Of a stretch of DNA of 64,000 nucleotides, positions 1-9,525 are shown one piece after another. Numbering within the stretch: the stretch's first letter is position 1; each line of letters starts with the position of its first letter. A program made the position numbers and the translations under genes. Source of the stretch: CAYJBH01 sp964370825 (GTDB lineage: Bacteria; Bacillota; Clostridia; Oscillospirales; Ruminococcaceae); the NCBI GenBank assembly GCA_964370825.1, contig CAYJKY010000006.1:1-64000 (forward strand). The letters are read 5' to 3'. Under the pieces are notes generated by a model, which ran no database searches, was not told the DNA's origin, and worked only from the letters and a program-made list of their open reading frames with translations.

Positions 1-151
1 AACTGTGAACTGTGCACTGATTTGCCGTTCGTGCAGAAAATAATACCACTCATGCAAAATTTTACACAAATAAAAAACTTTATGCTACACTTCAAGTACA
101 AGGCATAGCAAAATAACTGTGAACTGTGAACTATGCTATGCACTGTGAACT
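1..151. repeat. AACTGTG heptamer repeats upstream of the ABC exporter
   Basis: Units of the heptamer AACTGTG occur at 1-19 and again at 115-151, where the second block continues as AACTATGCTATGCACTGTGAACT-like variants. The two blocks flank about 95 bases of AT-rich sequence with no gene. The second block ends just before the ribosome binding site of the first ABC gene, so it lies in its leader. I see no inverted terminal repeats or transposase. Function unknown. Confidence 0.5.
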
Positions 152-170
152 AAAAAAAGGGGTGGTTATA

Positions 171-2018
171 TTGAAAAAAGAAAAAGCAAAGTATTCATTA
201 ATAAGCAACATAAACTTTGTGGTGGGCAGAATGTGGAAAGTTTCAAAAGGATATACTTTTCTAACATTTCTATCTTCGCCGTTTACGGTCATCACATCAT
301 TTTTAGCAATTTATCTATCGCAGCAGGTGGTCTATGCTGTAGAAATTGGCTCTGACACTACACAGCTTTTAACTGTAATAGGCTTAATAACCTTGGGTGT
401 AATAGTAGCCGGAATAGTCACTGCATTTTCGGGCATGGCAACAGATGGCTTTATGCTAAGCTTTGACACAGCTATAAGTGGGGAAATAATAGAGACTTTT
501 ATAGAAAACGACTATCAGATAAATGACTCCCCAAAAGGTTTAGACAGATTTAGTAAGGCTATTGAAAACACCAATGGCGATGTCTGCCCTACAAGAAGAA
601 TTCCTTTAGTTCTATCAGGAATTTTTGCAAACTTTTTAGGTATAGGCTCTTATGCTACTTTACTCATTGCTTTAAACCCCATAATAGTGTTAGTTGTTAC
701 AATTACGACTATAGGCACATTTTGGATTTTAAAGCGAAATGCTGATTGGTCTTATAAAAACAAAGACAATTGGACAGGGCTTGACAGAAAAATTGACTAC
801 ATTATGAGGACTATGGGAGATTTTTCACAAGCGAAGGATCTTAGAATTTATGGCCTTGGCGAGTGGTTTTTCGATGTGTTTAATGGTACCTTTAGTGGTA
901 GAATGAATTGGCATAAAAAAGAGCAGTTGTACAATTTTAAAAACGACTTTTTTACGGCTTTATTATCTTTAACAAGAGATGTAGTATCTTATTCTCTTTT
1001 GGTTTATATTCTTATAGAAAGAGGAGCAACCGGTGCAGATTTTGTGCTTTACTTTGGCTTAGTGGGTGGGTTTTCCACATGGCTTAGCGGTATGGCAAAT
1101 GATTTTTCGACGCTTATAAGATATAATTTAGGCTTTTGCGAGATTAGGGAGTTTTTAGATTACCCAAATATAACAAATAGGGGAGAAGGCATAGCCGTGC
1201 CTAGAGACAGCTTTTCTATTGAATTTAAAAATGTATCGTTTCGATACGAGGGAAGCGAAGAATACACTATTAATAATCTTAGCTTTAAAATACAAAAAGG
1301 CGAGAAGATTGCACTTGTTGGCGTTAATGGTGCAGGCAAAACCACGCTTGTTAAGCTTATTTGCGGTTTGTATGTCCCTAACAGTGGCGAGATTTTAATA
1401 GACGGAAAGCCGATTGGGGAATACAATATTTTTGAATATTACAGGCTTTTCTCCGTGGTTTTTCAAGATATATTCTTAATGCCACAGTCTGTTAAAAATA
1501 ATATTGTCGGCGGTGAATTTAACAAGTTTAACAAAGATAAGCTAAACAAAGTTATAGAGCTTGCAGGGCTTAAAACTAAGTTTGATAACCTGCCCGACGG
1601 AATAAAAACAAACTTAGTTAAAACAGTTCATGAAGATGCAATAGAGCTCTCGGGGGGAGAAATGCAAAGGCTTGCGCTTGCAAGAGCACTTTATAAAGAC
1701 GGAAAAGTATTGATTTTAGACGAGCCAACAGCGGCACTCGACCCAATAGCCGAGAGCAAAATTTACGAGAGATATAGCGAAATGACAAAGGGGCACACCT
1801 CTGTGTTTATCTCTCACAGGCTTGCAAGCACAAGATTTTGCGACAGGATTTTTATGTTTGAAAAAGGAATGATACTTGAAGAGGGAACGCACCAAAGTCT
1901 AATGCAAAAAGGTGGGAAATACGCCGAGATGTTCGAGGTGCAAAGTCATTACTACAAAGAAAACATTGATGATAACTCTGATATAGAAGTTTTGGAGGTG
2001 GCTGACTATGACTTTTAA
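171..2018 (+). CDS. ABC exporter half-transporter (TMD-NBD), subunit 1
   Basis: About 615 residues: an N-terminal membrane domain (roughly residues 20-320) fused to an ATP-binding domain. The nucleotide-binding domain has Walker A GVNGAGKTT, signature LSGGEMQRLALARAL, Walker B VLILDEPTAALD with the catalytic Glu, and the switch His in SVFISHRLAS. I chose the TTG at 171 because AAGGGGTGG (157-165) sits five bases upstream. An in-frame ATG at 126 would translate the heptamer repeat and lacks a binding site. The gene overlaps the next one by 11 bases, so the two probably form a heterodimeric exporter. The substrate is unknown; no peptide biosynthesis gene is adjacent. Confidence 0.9.
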   Translation: MKKEKAKYSLISNINFVVGRMWKVSKGYTFLTFLSSPFTVITSFLAIYLSQQVVYAVEIGSDTTQLLTVIGLITLGVIVAGIVTAFSGMATDGFMLSFDTAISGEIIETFIENDYQINDSPKGLDRFSKAIENTNGDVCPTRRIPLVLSGIFANFLGIGSYATLLIALNPIIVLVVTITTIGTFWILKRNADWSYKNKDNWTGLDRKIDYIMRTMGDFSQAKDLRIYGLGEWFFDVFNGTFSGRMNWHKKEQLYNFKNDFFTALLSLTRDVVSYSLLVYILIERGATGADFVLYFGLVGGFSTWLSGMANDFSTLIRYNLGFCEIREFLDYPNITNRGEGIAVPRDSFSIEFKNVSFRYEGSEEYTINNLSFKIQKGEKIALVGVNGAGKTTLVKLICGLYVPNSGEILIDGKPIGEYNIFEYYRLFSVVFQDIFLMPQSVKNNIVGGEFNKFNKDKLNKVIELAGLKTKFDNLPDGIKTNLVKTVHEDAIELSGGEMQRLALARALYKDGKVLILDEPTAALDPIAESKIYERYSEMTKGHTSVFISHRLASTRFCDRIFMFEKGMILEEGTHQSLMQKGGKYAEMFEVQSHYYKENIDDNSDIEVLEVADYDF

Positions 2019-3879
2019 GGAGAGAATAGCCTTGCTTACAAGAGGTTATAAACTACTACACAAATTAACTCCGCAGTTAATGCCCTCTGTGCTTGTTTCT
2101 TCCGCTGTAGGTTCGCTGTTGCCTTTTGTAAATATATTTATGTCGGCACAAATTATCACAGCAATTTCTACAAGCGAGGACTTTAATTATATTTTGTTTC
2201 TTGCTATACTAACTGCGGTTTTAAATGTTCTTATAAGTTTAATTAATTCTGCTGTAGGCAAATGGAAAAGCTATAACGAATCGAAGTTTTGGACATTAAT
2301 CGAAAAACCTGTGAAAGACAAAATACAATCGCTCGATTATGAACTTATTGAATACACAGATGTCCACTATGAAGTAGAAAAAATAAGATCCACAGCAAAC
2401 TCTATGGGTGGTGGGCTGCCACGGTTATTATTTGCAGGGCAATGGGCATTATCCGGATTTTTTAAGGTTGTGTTTTCCGTTTCTCTACTTGCAAGCGTAT
2501 TTACAAGCTATCATACTAAAGATGCAGGTGTGCTTGAGTTTTTATTCTCTCCTATTGCTGCTGTTATTATGGCTGTAGCAATCCTTTCGAACATTGTATT
2601 TATTATGTTTGCAGAAATGACAGCTATGAAAAGAATGCTGAACATGCAAGGTGGATTTGCAATTTTAAACAGAAAGTACATGTACTATTATCAAAACTTT
2701 TTTAACTATAAGGGTGGAAAAGATGTAAAGCTAAATGAGTTTAATAAACCTATAATCAGCGAATTTACTGCAATGATTGGTGTAATAGTAAAACTGTCTT
2801 ATAATATGATTACAACCTTAGGCAAAAGAGGTTTAAAGGTAAACACCTCAAACGCTGTTACCTCTGCTTTAATGTATGCTTTTGTAGGTATTAAGGCGCT
2901 GTATGGTGCGTTTGGTGTAGGTAATATTGTTCAGTATGTAGGCTGTTTAACACAGCTTAACGAGGGTTTATCTACCTTTGTCTCACAAATAACACAACTT
3001 TTAGCTAACGCAGAGCCTCTCAAGGCGTTGTTTGACTTCTTAGACAAACCAAGCGCAAAATATCAAGGCACTTTACCGGTAGAAAAAAGAGTTTTTTGCG
3101 ACAACGCCGATTATGATTATGATGTGGAGTTTAAAAACGTTAGTTTTAAATACCCCGGAACTGATATTTTCGTACTAAAAAACCTTAATTTAAAACTGCA
3201 CATAGGCAAAAAGCTTGCAGTAGTTGGCATGAACGGCAGTGGTAAAACCACAATGATTAAGCTTTTGTGCAGACTTTACGACCCCACCGAGGGCGAGATA
3301 ACCCTAAACGGAGTGAATATTCAAAAGTACGATTACGGCGAATATATGAGTATTTTCTCGGTGGTTTTCCAAGACTTTAAGCTGTTTTCTTTCGGATTAG
3401 GTCAAAATGTGGCAGGTGCTGTTAATTACGACAAAAAGCTTTCAGAGAAATGCTTAAAAGAGGCCGGACTTGCCGACAGGCTTATAGAAATGCCAAATGG
3501 TCTTGAAACATGCCTTTACAAAGATTTTGAGGAGGACGGCGTAGAAATATCAGGTGGCGAGGCACAAAAAATAGCACTCGCAAGGGCGCTATATAAAAAA
3601 GCTCCGTTTATTATTTTAGACGAGCCGACAGCGGCACTCGACCCACTTGCAGAGTTTGAGATTTACTCAAAATTTAACGAGATAGTTGGAGAAAAAACTA
3701 CAGTTTACATTAGCCACAGGTTATCAAGTTGCCGTTTTTGTGACGATATCATAGTTTTTGACGAGGGTAAAATTGTGCAAAGAGGAAGCCACGATGAGCT
3801 GATAGAAGATGAGAATGGAAAATATAGCGAACTTTGGTTTGCTCAGGCGCAGTATTATCACGAGGAAATCATCCGTTAA
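2008..3879 (+). CDS. ABC exporter half-transporter (TMD-NBD), subunit 2
   Basis: 623 residues with the same TMD-NBD architecture as its upstream partner. Motifs: Walker A GMNGSGKTT, signature ISGGEAQKIALARAL, Walker B FIILDEPTAALD and switch region VYISHRLSS. Both subunits keep the catalytic Glu after Walker B, so neither ATP site looks plainly degenerate, unlike many heterodimeric exporters. The start codon lies inside the end of subunit 1 after a GGAGGTGG-type site, which suggests translational coupling. The 3' end converges on tsaD with six bases between, and no terminator hairpin is visible there. Confidence 0.9.
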   Translation: MTFKERIALLTRGYKLLHKLTPQLMPSVLVSSAVGSLLPFVNIFMSAQIITAISTSEDFNYILFLAILTAVLNVLISLINSAVGKWKSYNESKFWTLIEKPVKDKIQSLDYELIEYTDVHYEVEKIRSTANSMGGGLPRLLFAGQWALSGFFKVVFSVSLLASVFTSYHTKDAGVLEFLFSPIAAVIMAVAILSNIVFIMFAEMTAMKRMLNMQGGFAILNRKYMYYYQNFFNYKGGKDVKLNEFNKPIISEFTAMIGVIVKLSYNMITTLGKRGLKVNTSNAVTSALMYAFVGIKALYGAFGVGNIVQYVGCLTQLNEGLSTFVSQITQLLANAEPLKALFDFLDKPSAKYQGTLPVEKRVFCDNADYDYDVEFKNVSFKYPGTDIFVLKNLNLKLHIGKKLAVVGMNGSGKTTMIKLLCRLYDPTEGEITLNGVNIQKYDYGEYMSIFSVVFQDFKLFSFGLGQNVAGAVNYDKKLSEKCLKEAGLADRLIEMPNGLETCLYKDFEEDGVEISGGEAQKIALARALYKKAPFIILDEPTAALDPLAEFEIYSKFNEIVGEKTTVYISHRLSSCRFCDDIIVFDEGKIVQRGSHDELIEDENGKYSELWFAQAQYYHEEIIR

Positions 3880-3885
3880 TATTTC

Positions 3886-4881
3886 TTATCCTATCTCACA
3901 GCTTGCAATACCATTGAGGTCAAGTCCTGCTGTGTTGCCTTTTAGTAGCTCGTAGTAACCTGCCGCGGCTATCATCTCGGCATTATCTCCGCAAAGGGAG
4001 ATTGACGGGAAATAAAACTGTCTACCCTGACGTTCGCAGTCGGATTTTATTTTATCACGTAGCATAACATTGGCGGCAACACCACCGGCCATACACACCT
4101 TATCGCATCCGATTTTTTCGGCCGCCAGGCGTAATTTATCTGATAATATTTCTACCGTCTTCGCCTGAAATGACGCCGCAAGTGAATTTTTATCCACCGT
4201 CTCGCCTTTCATTTCCAGGTTATTTTTTAAATTCATTACCGCTGTTTTCAATCCGGAAAAGCTGACGTTAAAATCGCCCTCGGCCTTTGGAGTAGGAAGC
4301 TTGTACATGGTGGGATCACCCTCAACTGCAGCCTTTGCCACAGCAGGACCTCCGGGATATCCTAATCCAAGTATCCGAGCAACCTTGTCAAATGCCTCTC
4401 CTGCGGCATCGTCCACCGTTCTACCCAACAAATCAAACTCGGTGTAATCCTTTACATACACAATATGACTGTGTCCACCCGAAGCAACAAGGCATAAAAA
4501 AGGTGGTGTAAGTGTTTTGTGCTCAATGTATAAAGCCGCAATATGACCCCTTAAATGGTGCACCGGTATTAGCGGTACACCCATCGCATACGCATATGCC
4601 TTAGCGAAGTTTATCCCGACAAGCAGTGCGCCTATAAGTCCGGGCGCATAGGTAACCGCAACCGCATCGGGATGCTCTATTCCGGCTTCGTCCAGTGCAC
4701 GCTTAGCTACGGCGGCAATACTCTCGATATGCATACGTGAAGCAAGCTCCGGAACTACTCCTCCATAAATCCCATGTTCCTCTGCCTGCGAAGCAATGCA
4801 ACCTGAAAGAACCGTTCTTCCGTCCCGAACAACCGATGCCGCTGTCTCGTCACAGCTACTTTCTATTCCGAGGATTATCAT
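3886..4881 (-). CDS. tsaD: tRNA N6-adenosine threonylcarbamoyltransferase
   Basis: 331 residues, full length for bacterial TsaD/Gcp. This is the ASKHA-fold catalytic subunit that transfers threonylcarbamoyl to A37 of ANN-decoding tRNAs. N-terminal MIILGIESSCDETAASVV, the metal-binding HHLRGH segment, SGGHSH and the GGVAAN nucleotide-binding motif are all visible. It lies downstream of polA and the rimI-like gene on the same strand, probably one transcript. In many Firmicutes tsaD neighbours tsaB, tsaE and rimI; here tsaB and tsaE are absent from the window. Confidence 0.97.
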   Translation of the reverse strand: MIILGIESSCDETAASVVRDGRTVLSGCIASQAEEHGIYGGVVPELASRMHIESIAAVAKRALDEAGIEHPDAVAVTYAPGLIGALLVGINFAKAYAYAMGVPLIPVHHLRGHIAALYIEHKTLTPPFLCLVASGGHSHIVYVKDYTEFDLLGRTVDDAAGEAFDKVARILGLGYPGGPAVAKAAVEGDPTMYKLPTPKAEGDFNVSFSGLKTAVMNLKNNLEMKGETVDKNSLAASFQAKTVEILSDKLRLAAEKIGCDKVCMAGGVAANVMLRDKIKSDCERQGRQFYFPSISLCGDNAEMIAAAGYYELLKGNTAGLDLNGIASCEIG

Positions 4882-4901
4882 TGTTTACCTTATCCTTAAT
4901 C

Positions 4902-5336
4902 TTATAATATTTCTTTTACATATAGCAGTGCATCATCCTTAGGGTTTGAGTAAAAGCCAGGTCTTTTTCCGTTTTGTATAAAACCAAGCCCTTCGTATAA
5001 GGATATTGCCGCAATATTTTTCGAGCGAACCTCTAAAAACACTTTACTGACCCCACGGTCACCCAACACATTGACCAGGTGGTTTATTAAGCTTTTCGCT
5101 ATCCCCTTTCGACGAAATGTCTCTATAGTTATTACATTGTTAATCGTTGCCTCATCACATACAATGTGACAGGATAGATATGCCGCAACGCTATTATCAA
5201 TTACGGCACAAAACCCCTCGGCAAAAGGATTTGTCAGTTCTGCCTCGAGTTGATTTAATGACCAACCCTCTGTTGTAGTATTTTGCATTAAATATACTTG
5301 TTGTAATAAATCTCGATTGAAAGCACTGATATTCAT
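4902..5336 (-). CDS. rimI: GNAT acetyltransferase, probable ribosomal protein alanine acetyltransferase
   Basis: About 144 residues with a GNAT fold. The acetyl-CoA loop reads RRKGIAKSLI, followed by VFLEVRSKNIAAISLYEGLGF, typical of RimI, which acetylates the N-terminus of ribosomal protein bS18. Position next to tsaD supports RimI. The start is uncertain: a TTG at 5342 overlaps the polA stop (TTGA) with a GAGG four bases upstream, and an in-frame ATG lies at 5336. Either way translation is coupled to polA. Confidence 0.8.
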   Translation of the reverse strand: MNISAFNRDLLQQVYLMQNTTTEGWSLNQLEAELTNPFAEGFCAVIDNSVAAYLSCHIVCDEATINNVITIETFRRKGIAKSLINHLVNVLGDRGVSKVFLEVRSKNIAAISLYEGLGFIQNGKRPGFYSNPKDDALLYVKEIL

Positions 5337-5338
5337 AC

Positions 5339-7831
5339 TCAATGTGCCTCTAACCAGTTACTGCCGCTTCCTGTCTCGGCAACCATGTCAACACAGAGTT
5401 TGACAGCGTTTTCCATCTCATGTTGGAGTAATTCTTTGACCTTGTCGGTCAGTGATTCATCACACTCCACCAACAGCTCGTCATGCACCTGAAGGATTAG
5501 CTTTGCATTTAGCTGTAGCTCATTGATTTTATTATAAACCCGAATCATGGCAAGCTTAATTATGTCTGCCGCAGTCCCCTGTATCGGGGTGTTCATGGCA
5601 ATTCGCTCACCCATTTTTTTTACATTTGCATTCCCTGCCTTTAGTTCGGGAATCATGCGTCGTCGCTTAAAGTAGGTGGTAACATACCCATCGGATTTGG
5701 CGTTTTCAACCGTAGTTTTCAAAAACTTGTCCACTCCTAAAAACTCACTAAGATAGTTTTTAATAAAGCGATCCGCATCCTTTACAGTGACCCCTATATC
5801 CTTCGCAAGCGAAAATGCTCCAATTCCGTATACAATACCAAAATTAACCGCCTTTGCACTGCGTCGCATATCCTGCGTTACCATTAAAGGTGGAAGTTCA
5901 AATACCTTTGCCGCGGTGGTAAGGTGAATATCTTCTCCCGATCTGAAGGCATTTTGCATCTCCCTATCCTCCGATAGTGCCGCGAGAATTCTCAGCTCAA
6001 TCTGAGAGTAGTCGGCGTCTACGAGCGCCCTTCCGGGCGGTGCAATGAAATATTTACGCAGTTCTCGACCAAGTTCGGTACGAATCGGAATATTTTGTAG
6101 GTTTGGCTCCTTCGAACTTATGCGCCCGGTTCTTGTCTCGGTCTGCTTAAAAAAGGTATGAATTCGTCCATCATCGTCTATCTGTGCTATTAATCCTTCA
6201 ACATAGGTTGAAATCAATTTTTGAAGTGTCCTGTATTCCAATATTTTTGCAACAACAGGATGATACATTCTCAATCTTTCCAGCGTTTCGGCATCGGTAG
6301 AATACCCGGTTTTTGTCTTTTTTCCGGTGGGCAAGTCTAAAACCTCGAAAAGTACAACGCCGAGCTGTTTGGGCGAATTAATGTTAAATTCATAACCCAC
6401 CTCGGCATATATCTCGGAAACAAGAAGCTCCGCCCTTTCGGTCAATTCAGCCCCAAACGCTTCTATACCGGTACGGTCAACAGCAAATCCATACAGCTCC
6501 ATGTCGGATAGCACCTTTGATAATGGAAGTTCAATGTCACTGAGAAGTCCTGTCATTTCGGCATCTTTTAGATCTTCTTCGAGTATCTCAAACAGTGGAA
6601 TTATACAATCGGTGATATTTTCAGCATTTATACTGTATTCTGCAGAAAGAGTAGAAAGCTCATAGTCCTTTGCCGAGGGGTTTAAAAGATATGCTGCAAG
6701 TTTTGCATCAAAGGTTACATTCTCAAGTGAAACACTGTTCTTTAAAGCATGCTTGTACAACGCTTTTGCGTCGAAGCAGTATTTTTCAGAGCTACATGAC
6801 AATAGCTCTACACACCTTTGACTATCTAAGTCAACCTGCTCGTATATTCCACCATCACTCACAAGTAAATCGTCTGCACACACAAAATACAGTCGTTTTG
6901 CCTCAATGTCTACCGTTCCATTTATCAATTTGTGTCCGTTGTTGTTTTGTGGGTTGACCACACTGTCAAGCCCGAGCCGTTCTCTTACTTTAACCATCTC
7001 CAAGCGTGAAAGCAGTTCAATCGCTTTTTCCGGTTCACCATCTGTCTTTATATAGCTTTTTGGATTGGTGTCAATCGGCGCAGAACAGTTAATCTCCGCA
7101 AGGATTCGGCTTATCTTTACAGCGTCCTTAGAGTCTAAAAGATTTCTTCTTGCTGCCGGCTTTATAGACGGACTATCAATATTTTCATACACACCGTCAA
7201 TGCTTTTAAACTCCGATATGAGTTTACAGGCTGTCACCTCCCCTATTCCTTTTGCACCCGGTATCTTGTCTGAAGCATCTCCGGCAAGACCCTTTACATC
7301 GATAAGCTGTCGCGGTGTTACTCCATATTTTTCCATAATCGTGCTCTCATCGACCTGCGTTGTCTCGCCTCTACCATACTGTGTCGTTGTTAATAACAGC
7401 TTAACATTAGTCGAAACAAGTTGCTGACCGTCTCGGTCACCACTGGCAATAATACATTCTACACCCATTTCAGAACAGCTTTTTGATAACGTTCCGATGA
7501 TGTCATCAGCCTCGTAGCCTTCACAGCTCACAATATTGTATCCAAGATAGCTAAGTAACTCCTTAACTAATGGGAGCTGGCTTTTAAGCTCCTCCGGCAT
7601 TGGAGAGCGACCCGCCTTATATCCTTCATACATCTCGTGGCGAAAGGTTTTTTTCGGAAGATCAAAAGCAATAGCTACCGCATCGGGGTTCTCCTGAGCT
7701 ATTAGTTTTAGCAAAATATTCATAAAACCTACCACGGCATTGGTGAAATCTCCGTGTTTGGTTGTTAACAATTTAATGCCATAAAAGGCACGATTTAGTA
7801 CACTATTCGCATCAATACAGAGAAGTTTCAA
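5339..7831 (-). CDS. polA: DNA polymerase I
   Basis: About 830 residues. Domains in order: 5'-nuclease (1-290; GYEADDIIGTL, KGLAGDASDKIPG), a 3'-5' exonuclease-like region without visible DxE catalytic acids, as in Bacillus-type enzymes, and an A-family polymerase with motif A DADYSQIELRI, motif B RRSAKAVNFGIVYG and motif C VHDELLVE. I chose TTG at 7831 because GGAGGG lies five bases upstream and the protein then begins LKLLCIDANS; a more upstream ATG at 7879 would add 16 unconserved residues. First gene of polA-rimI-tsaD. Role: Okazaki fragment maturation and repair synthesis. Confidence 0.96.
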   Translation of the reverse strand: MKLLCIDANSVLNRAFYGIKLLTTKHGDFTNAVVGFMNILLKLIAQENPDAVAIAFDLPKKTFRHEMYEGYKAGRSPMPEELKSQLPLVKELLSYLGYNIVSCEGYEADDIIGTLSKSCSEMGVECIIASGDRDGQQLVSTNVKLLLTTTQYGRGETTQVDESTIMEKYGVTPRQLIDVKGLAGDASDKIPGAKGIGEVTACKLISEFKSIDGVYENIDSPSIKPAARRNLLDSKDAVKISRILAEINCSAPIDTNPKSYIKTDGEPEKAIELLSRLEMVKVRERLGLDSVVNPQNNNGHKLINGTVDIEAKRLYFVCADDLLVSDGGIYEQVDLDSQRCVELLSCSSEKYCFDAKALYKHALKNSVSLENVTFDAKLAAYLLNPSAKDYELSTLSAEYSINAENITDCIIPLFEILEEDLKDAEMTGLLSDIELPLSKVLSDMELYGFAVDRTGIEAFGAELTERAELLVSEIYAEVGYEFNINSPKQLGVVLFEVLDLPTGKKTKTGYSTDAETLERLRMYHPVVAKILEYRTLQKLISTYVEGLIAQIDDDGRIHTFFKQTETRTGRISSKEPNLQNIPIRTELGRELRKYFIAPPGRALVDADYSQIELRILAALSEDREMQNAFRSGEDIHLTTAAKVFELPPLMVTQDMRRSAKAVNFGIVYGIGAFSLAKDIGVTVKDADRFIKNYLSEFLGVDKFLKTTVENAKSDGYVTTYFKRRRMIPELKAGNANVKKMGERIAMNTPIQGTAADIIKLAMIRVYNKINELQLNAKLILQVHDELLVECDESLTDKVKELLQHEMENAVKLCVDMVAETGSGSNWLEAH

Positions 7832-7933
7832 TTTCTCCCTCCAAAAAATAAATAATTTTACTATTTGAGTATACCACAAAAATCAAATTTATGATATACT
7901 ATTTAATATAATATTCTATCTTGTGGTGCTTAA

Positions 7934-8869
7934 ATGTCTTTATTTTGTGGCGTTAATCTGTCTGACGGTGCTGTTTTAGCGCCGATGGCAGGATTTTCCG
8001 ACGACATATTTCGTAGTTTATCTGCCGAGAACGGTGCTATAATTACCGTGTCTGAAATGGTAAGTGCAAAGGCTGTTACTCTCGGTGATTTAAAAAGTAA
8101 TGAACTTTGTAGGAATTACTCTGAACTATCGCCGTTCGGAATTCAACTGTTTGGTGCTAATCCCGAGGATTTTAAGGTTGCATCTGAGAAACTTATGAAA
8201 TTTAAACCGGATTTTTATGACGTCAACTGTGGCTGTCCGGCTCCCAAAATTACAGGATCGGGCGGCGGAAGCTCTCTTTTGAGAACACCAGAAAGAATCG
8301 GTGAGATAGTATCGGCTGTGATTGAAAGCGTCGGATTACCTGTAAGCGTCAAGCTGAGAACTGGAATTGATGGTGAAAATGCGGCTGTTCCTGCTGCTAT
8401 ATCTGCTGTAGAGGGAGGCGCTTCGTTGATTACCGTGCACGGACGTTATCAACGTCAAGGCTATCGTCCACCGGTTGATCATGTAATCGCTGCGGAGGTA
8501 AAAAGCAAAATTTCCGTACCAATGCTTTTTAACGGCGACATTAAGGATGTTAAATCTGCTGAGGAAGCCTTAGCCCGAACCGGTGCAGATGGTGTTATGA
8601 TAGGTCGTGCGGCGCTTGGTAATCCTTATATCTTCAACCTTTTCAGAGAACCCTATCAGCCATCATCGACCGATAAGGTCAACATGTTATTAAGACACGC
8701 CGAGATGATTTATGACAGGTACGGAAATAGAGGGCTCATTGGTTTTAGAACCCATATTACCCATTACATCAAGGGATTTAGGGATGCAGCCGCCTTAAGA
8801 CGTGAGGCGGTAAGCATATCGAGCTTAGACGATGTTAAATCAATGGCCGAGCGACTATCTGTCGATTAG
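7934..8869 (+). CDS. tRNA-dihydrouridine synthase
   Basis: 311 residues, TIM-barrel FMN enzyme of the Dus family (DusB-like). Motifs: N-terminal LAPMAGFSDDIFR, catalytic cysteine in FYDVNCGCPAPKITGSGGGSSLL, VKLRTGID, TVHGRYQRQGY and the FMN-phosphate site NGDIKDV...GADGVMIGRAALGNPYIF. It would reduce uridine to dihydrouridine in tRNA D-loops. A sigma-A-like extended -10 (TGATATACT, 7892-7900) lies in the short region shared with divergent polA. The 3' end overlaps the convergent HD gene by 15 bases. Confidence 0.93.
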   Translation: MSLFCGVNLSDGAVLAPMAGFSDDIFRSLSAENGAIITVSEMVSAKAVTLGDLKSNELCRNYSELSPFGIQLFGANPEDFKVASEKLMKFKPDFYDVNCGCPAPKITGSGGGSSLLRTPERIGEIVSAVIESVGLPVSVKLRTGIDGENAAVPAAISAVEGGASLITVHGRYQRQGYRPPVDHVIAAEVKSKISVPMLFNGDIKDVKSAEEALARTGADGVMIGRAALGNPYIFNLFREPYQPSSTDKVNMLLRHAEMIYDRYGNRGLIGFRTHITHYIKGFRDAAALRREAVSISSLDDVKSMAERLSVD

Positions 8870-9448
8870 GGTGAGATCATCGAGAGTTTTTGCATATTCC
8901 GGTAGAAAATATTTTATAAAATATTCAACCTCTGGAAGATTTATATTAGCTATTGCCTCCTCCTGCGACTTTAGTGCCGAGCTGAAATCCGGATTGCCTC
9001 CGCTACACTCTTCTTTGCATTTGACCAGCGCGGACAATTTATCTGCCGCCTTTATTAATATCCTTTCCCGTTCGGTTAGAGTGTTCTGTAGTGCTAGGTC
9101 TTTAATGTAATCTGAAACTCCATTCGGTAGGAGGGAACAGAGCTGCACGACTGACTCCTTTTCAAGTTTTTTATACTGCGCCTTGAGCTGTTCGTTTTGG
9201 TATTTTACAGGTGTCGGCATGTCTCCGGTTAGTATTTCACTGATGTCGTGATACAATGCCGCAGTTGCAAGTAGCTCCGGTCTAACATCATCGCATTTAA
9301 ACTCCTTTACGGCTATCACGCCCAAAATATGCACTATCTGTGCAGTTTCAGCACTATGCTCGGCTAAATTATCGTTGCGGAGTTGACGCATTAACCCCCA
9401 CCGATTTATATATTTCATTCTGGCAAGCAGGGCAGAAAAAGAAAACAT
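8855..9448 (-). CDS. HD-domain 5'-deoxynucleotidase (YfbR-like)
   Basis: 197 residues. HD-superfamily metal ligands are visible: EHSAE near the N-terminus, YHDISEI in the middle and ADKLSALVKC towards the C-terminus. The start MFSFSALLARMKYINRWGLMR resembles YfbR, a dNMP 5'-nucleotidase. The ribosome binding site GAGGTG lies five bases before the ATG. The gene converges on and overlaps the dus gene. Substrate specificity is inferred from family resemblance only. Confidence 0.82.
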   Translation of the reverse strand: MFSFSALLARMKYINRWGLMRQLRNDNLAEHSAETAQIVHILGVIAVKEFKCDDVRPELLATAALYHDISEILTGDMPTPVKYQNEQLKAQYKKLEKESVVQLCSLLPNGVSDYIKDLALQNTLTERERILIKAADKLSALVKCKEECSGGNPDFSSALKSQEEAIANINLPEVEYFIKYFLPEYAKTLDDLTLIDR

Positions 9449-9525
9449 TCATCACCTCGTCAATTATTATTGTATAATAATTTTAGCTAACATCATCCGA
9501 TATGTCAAGAAAGGATATTTTATAT

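Noticed and set aside
126..170. ATG start for the first ABC protein
   Set aside because: It translates the heptamer repeat and has no ribosome binding site, whereas TTG 171 has AAGGGGTGG.
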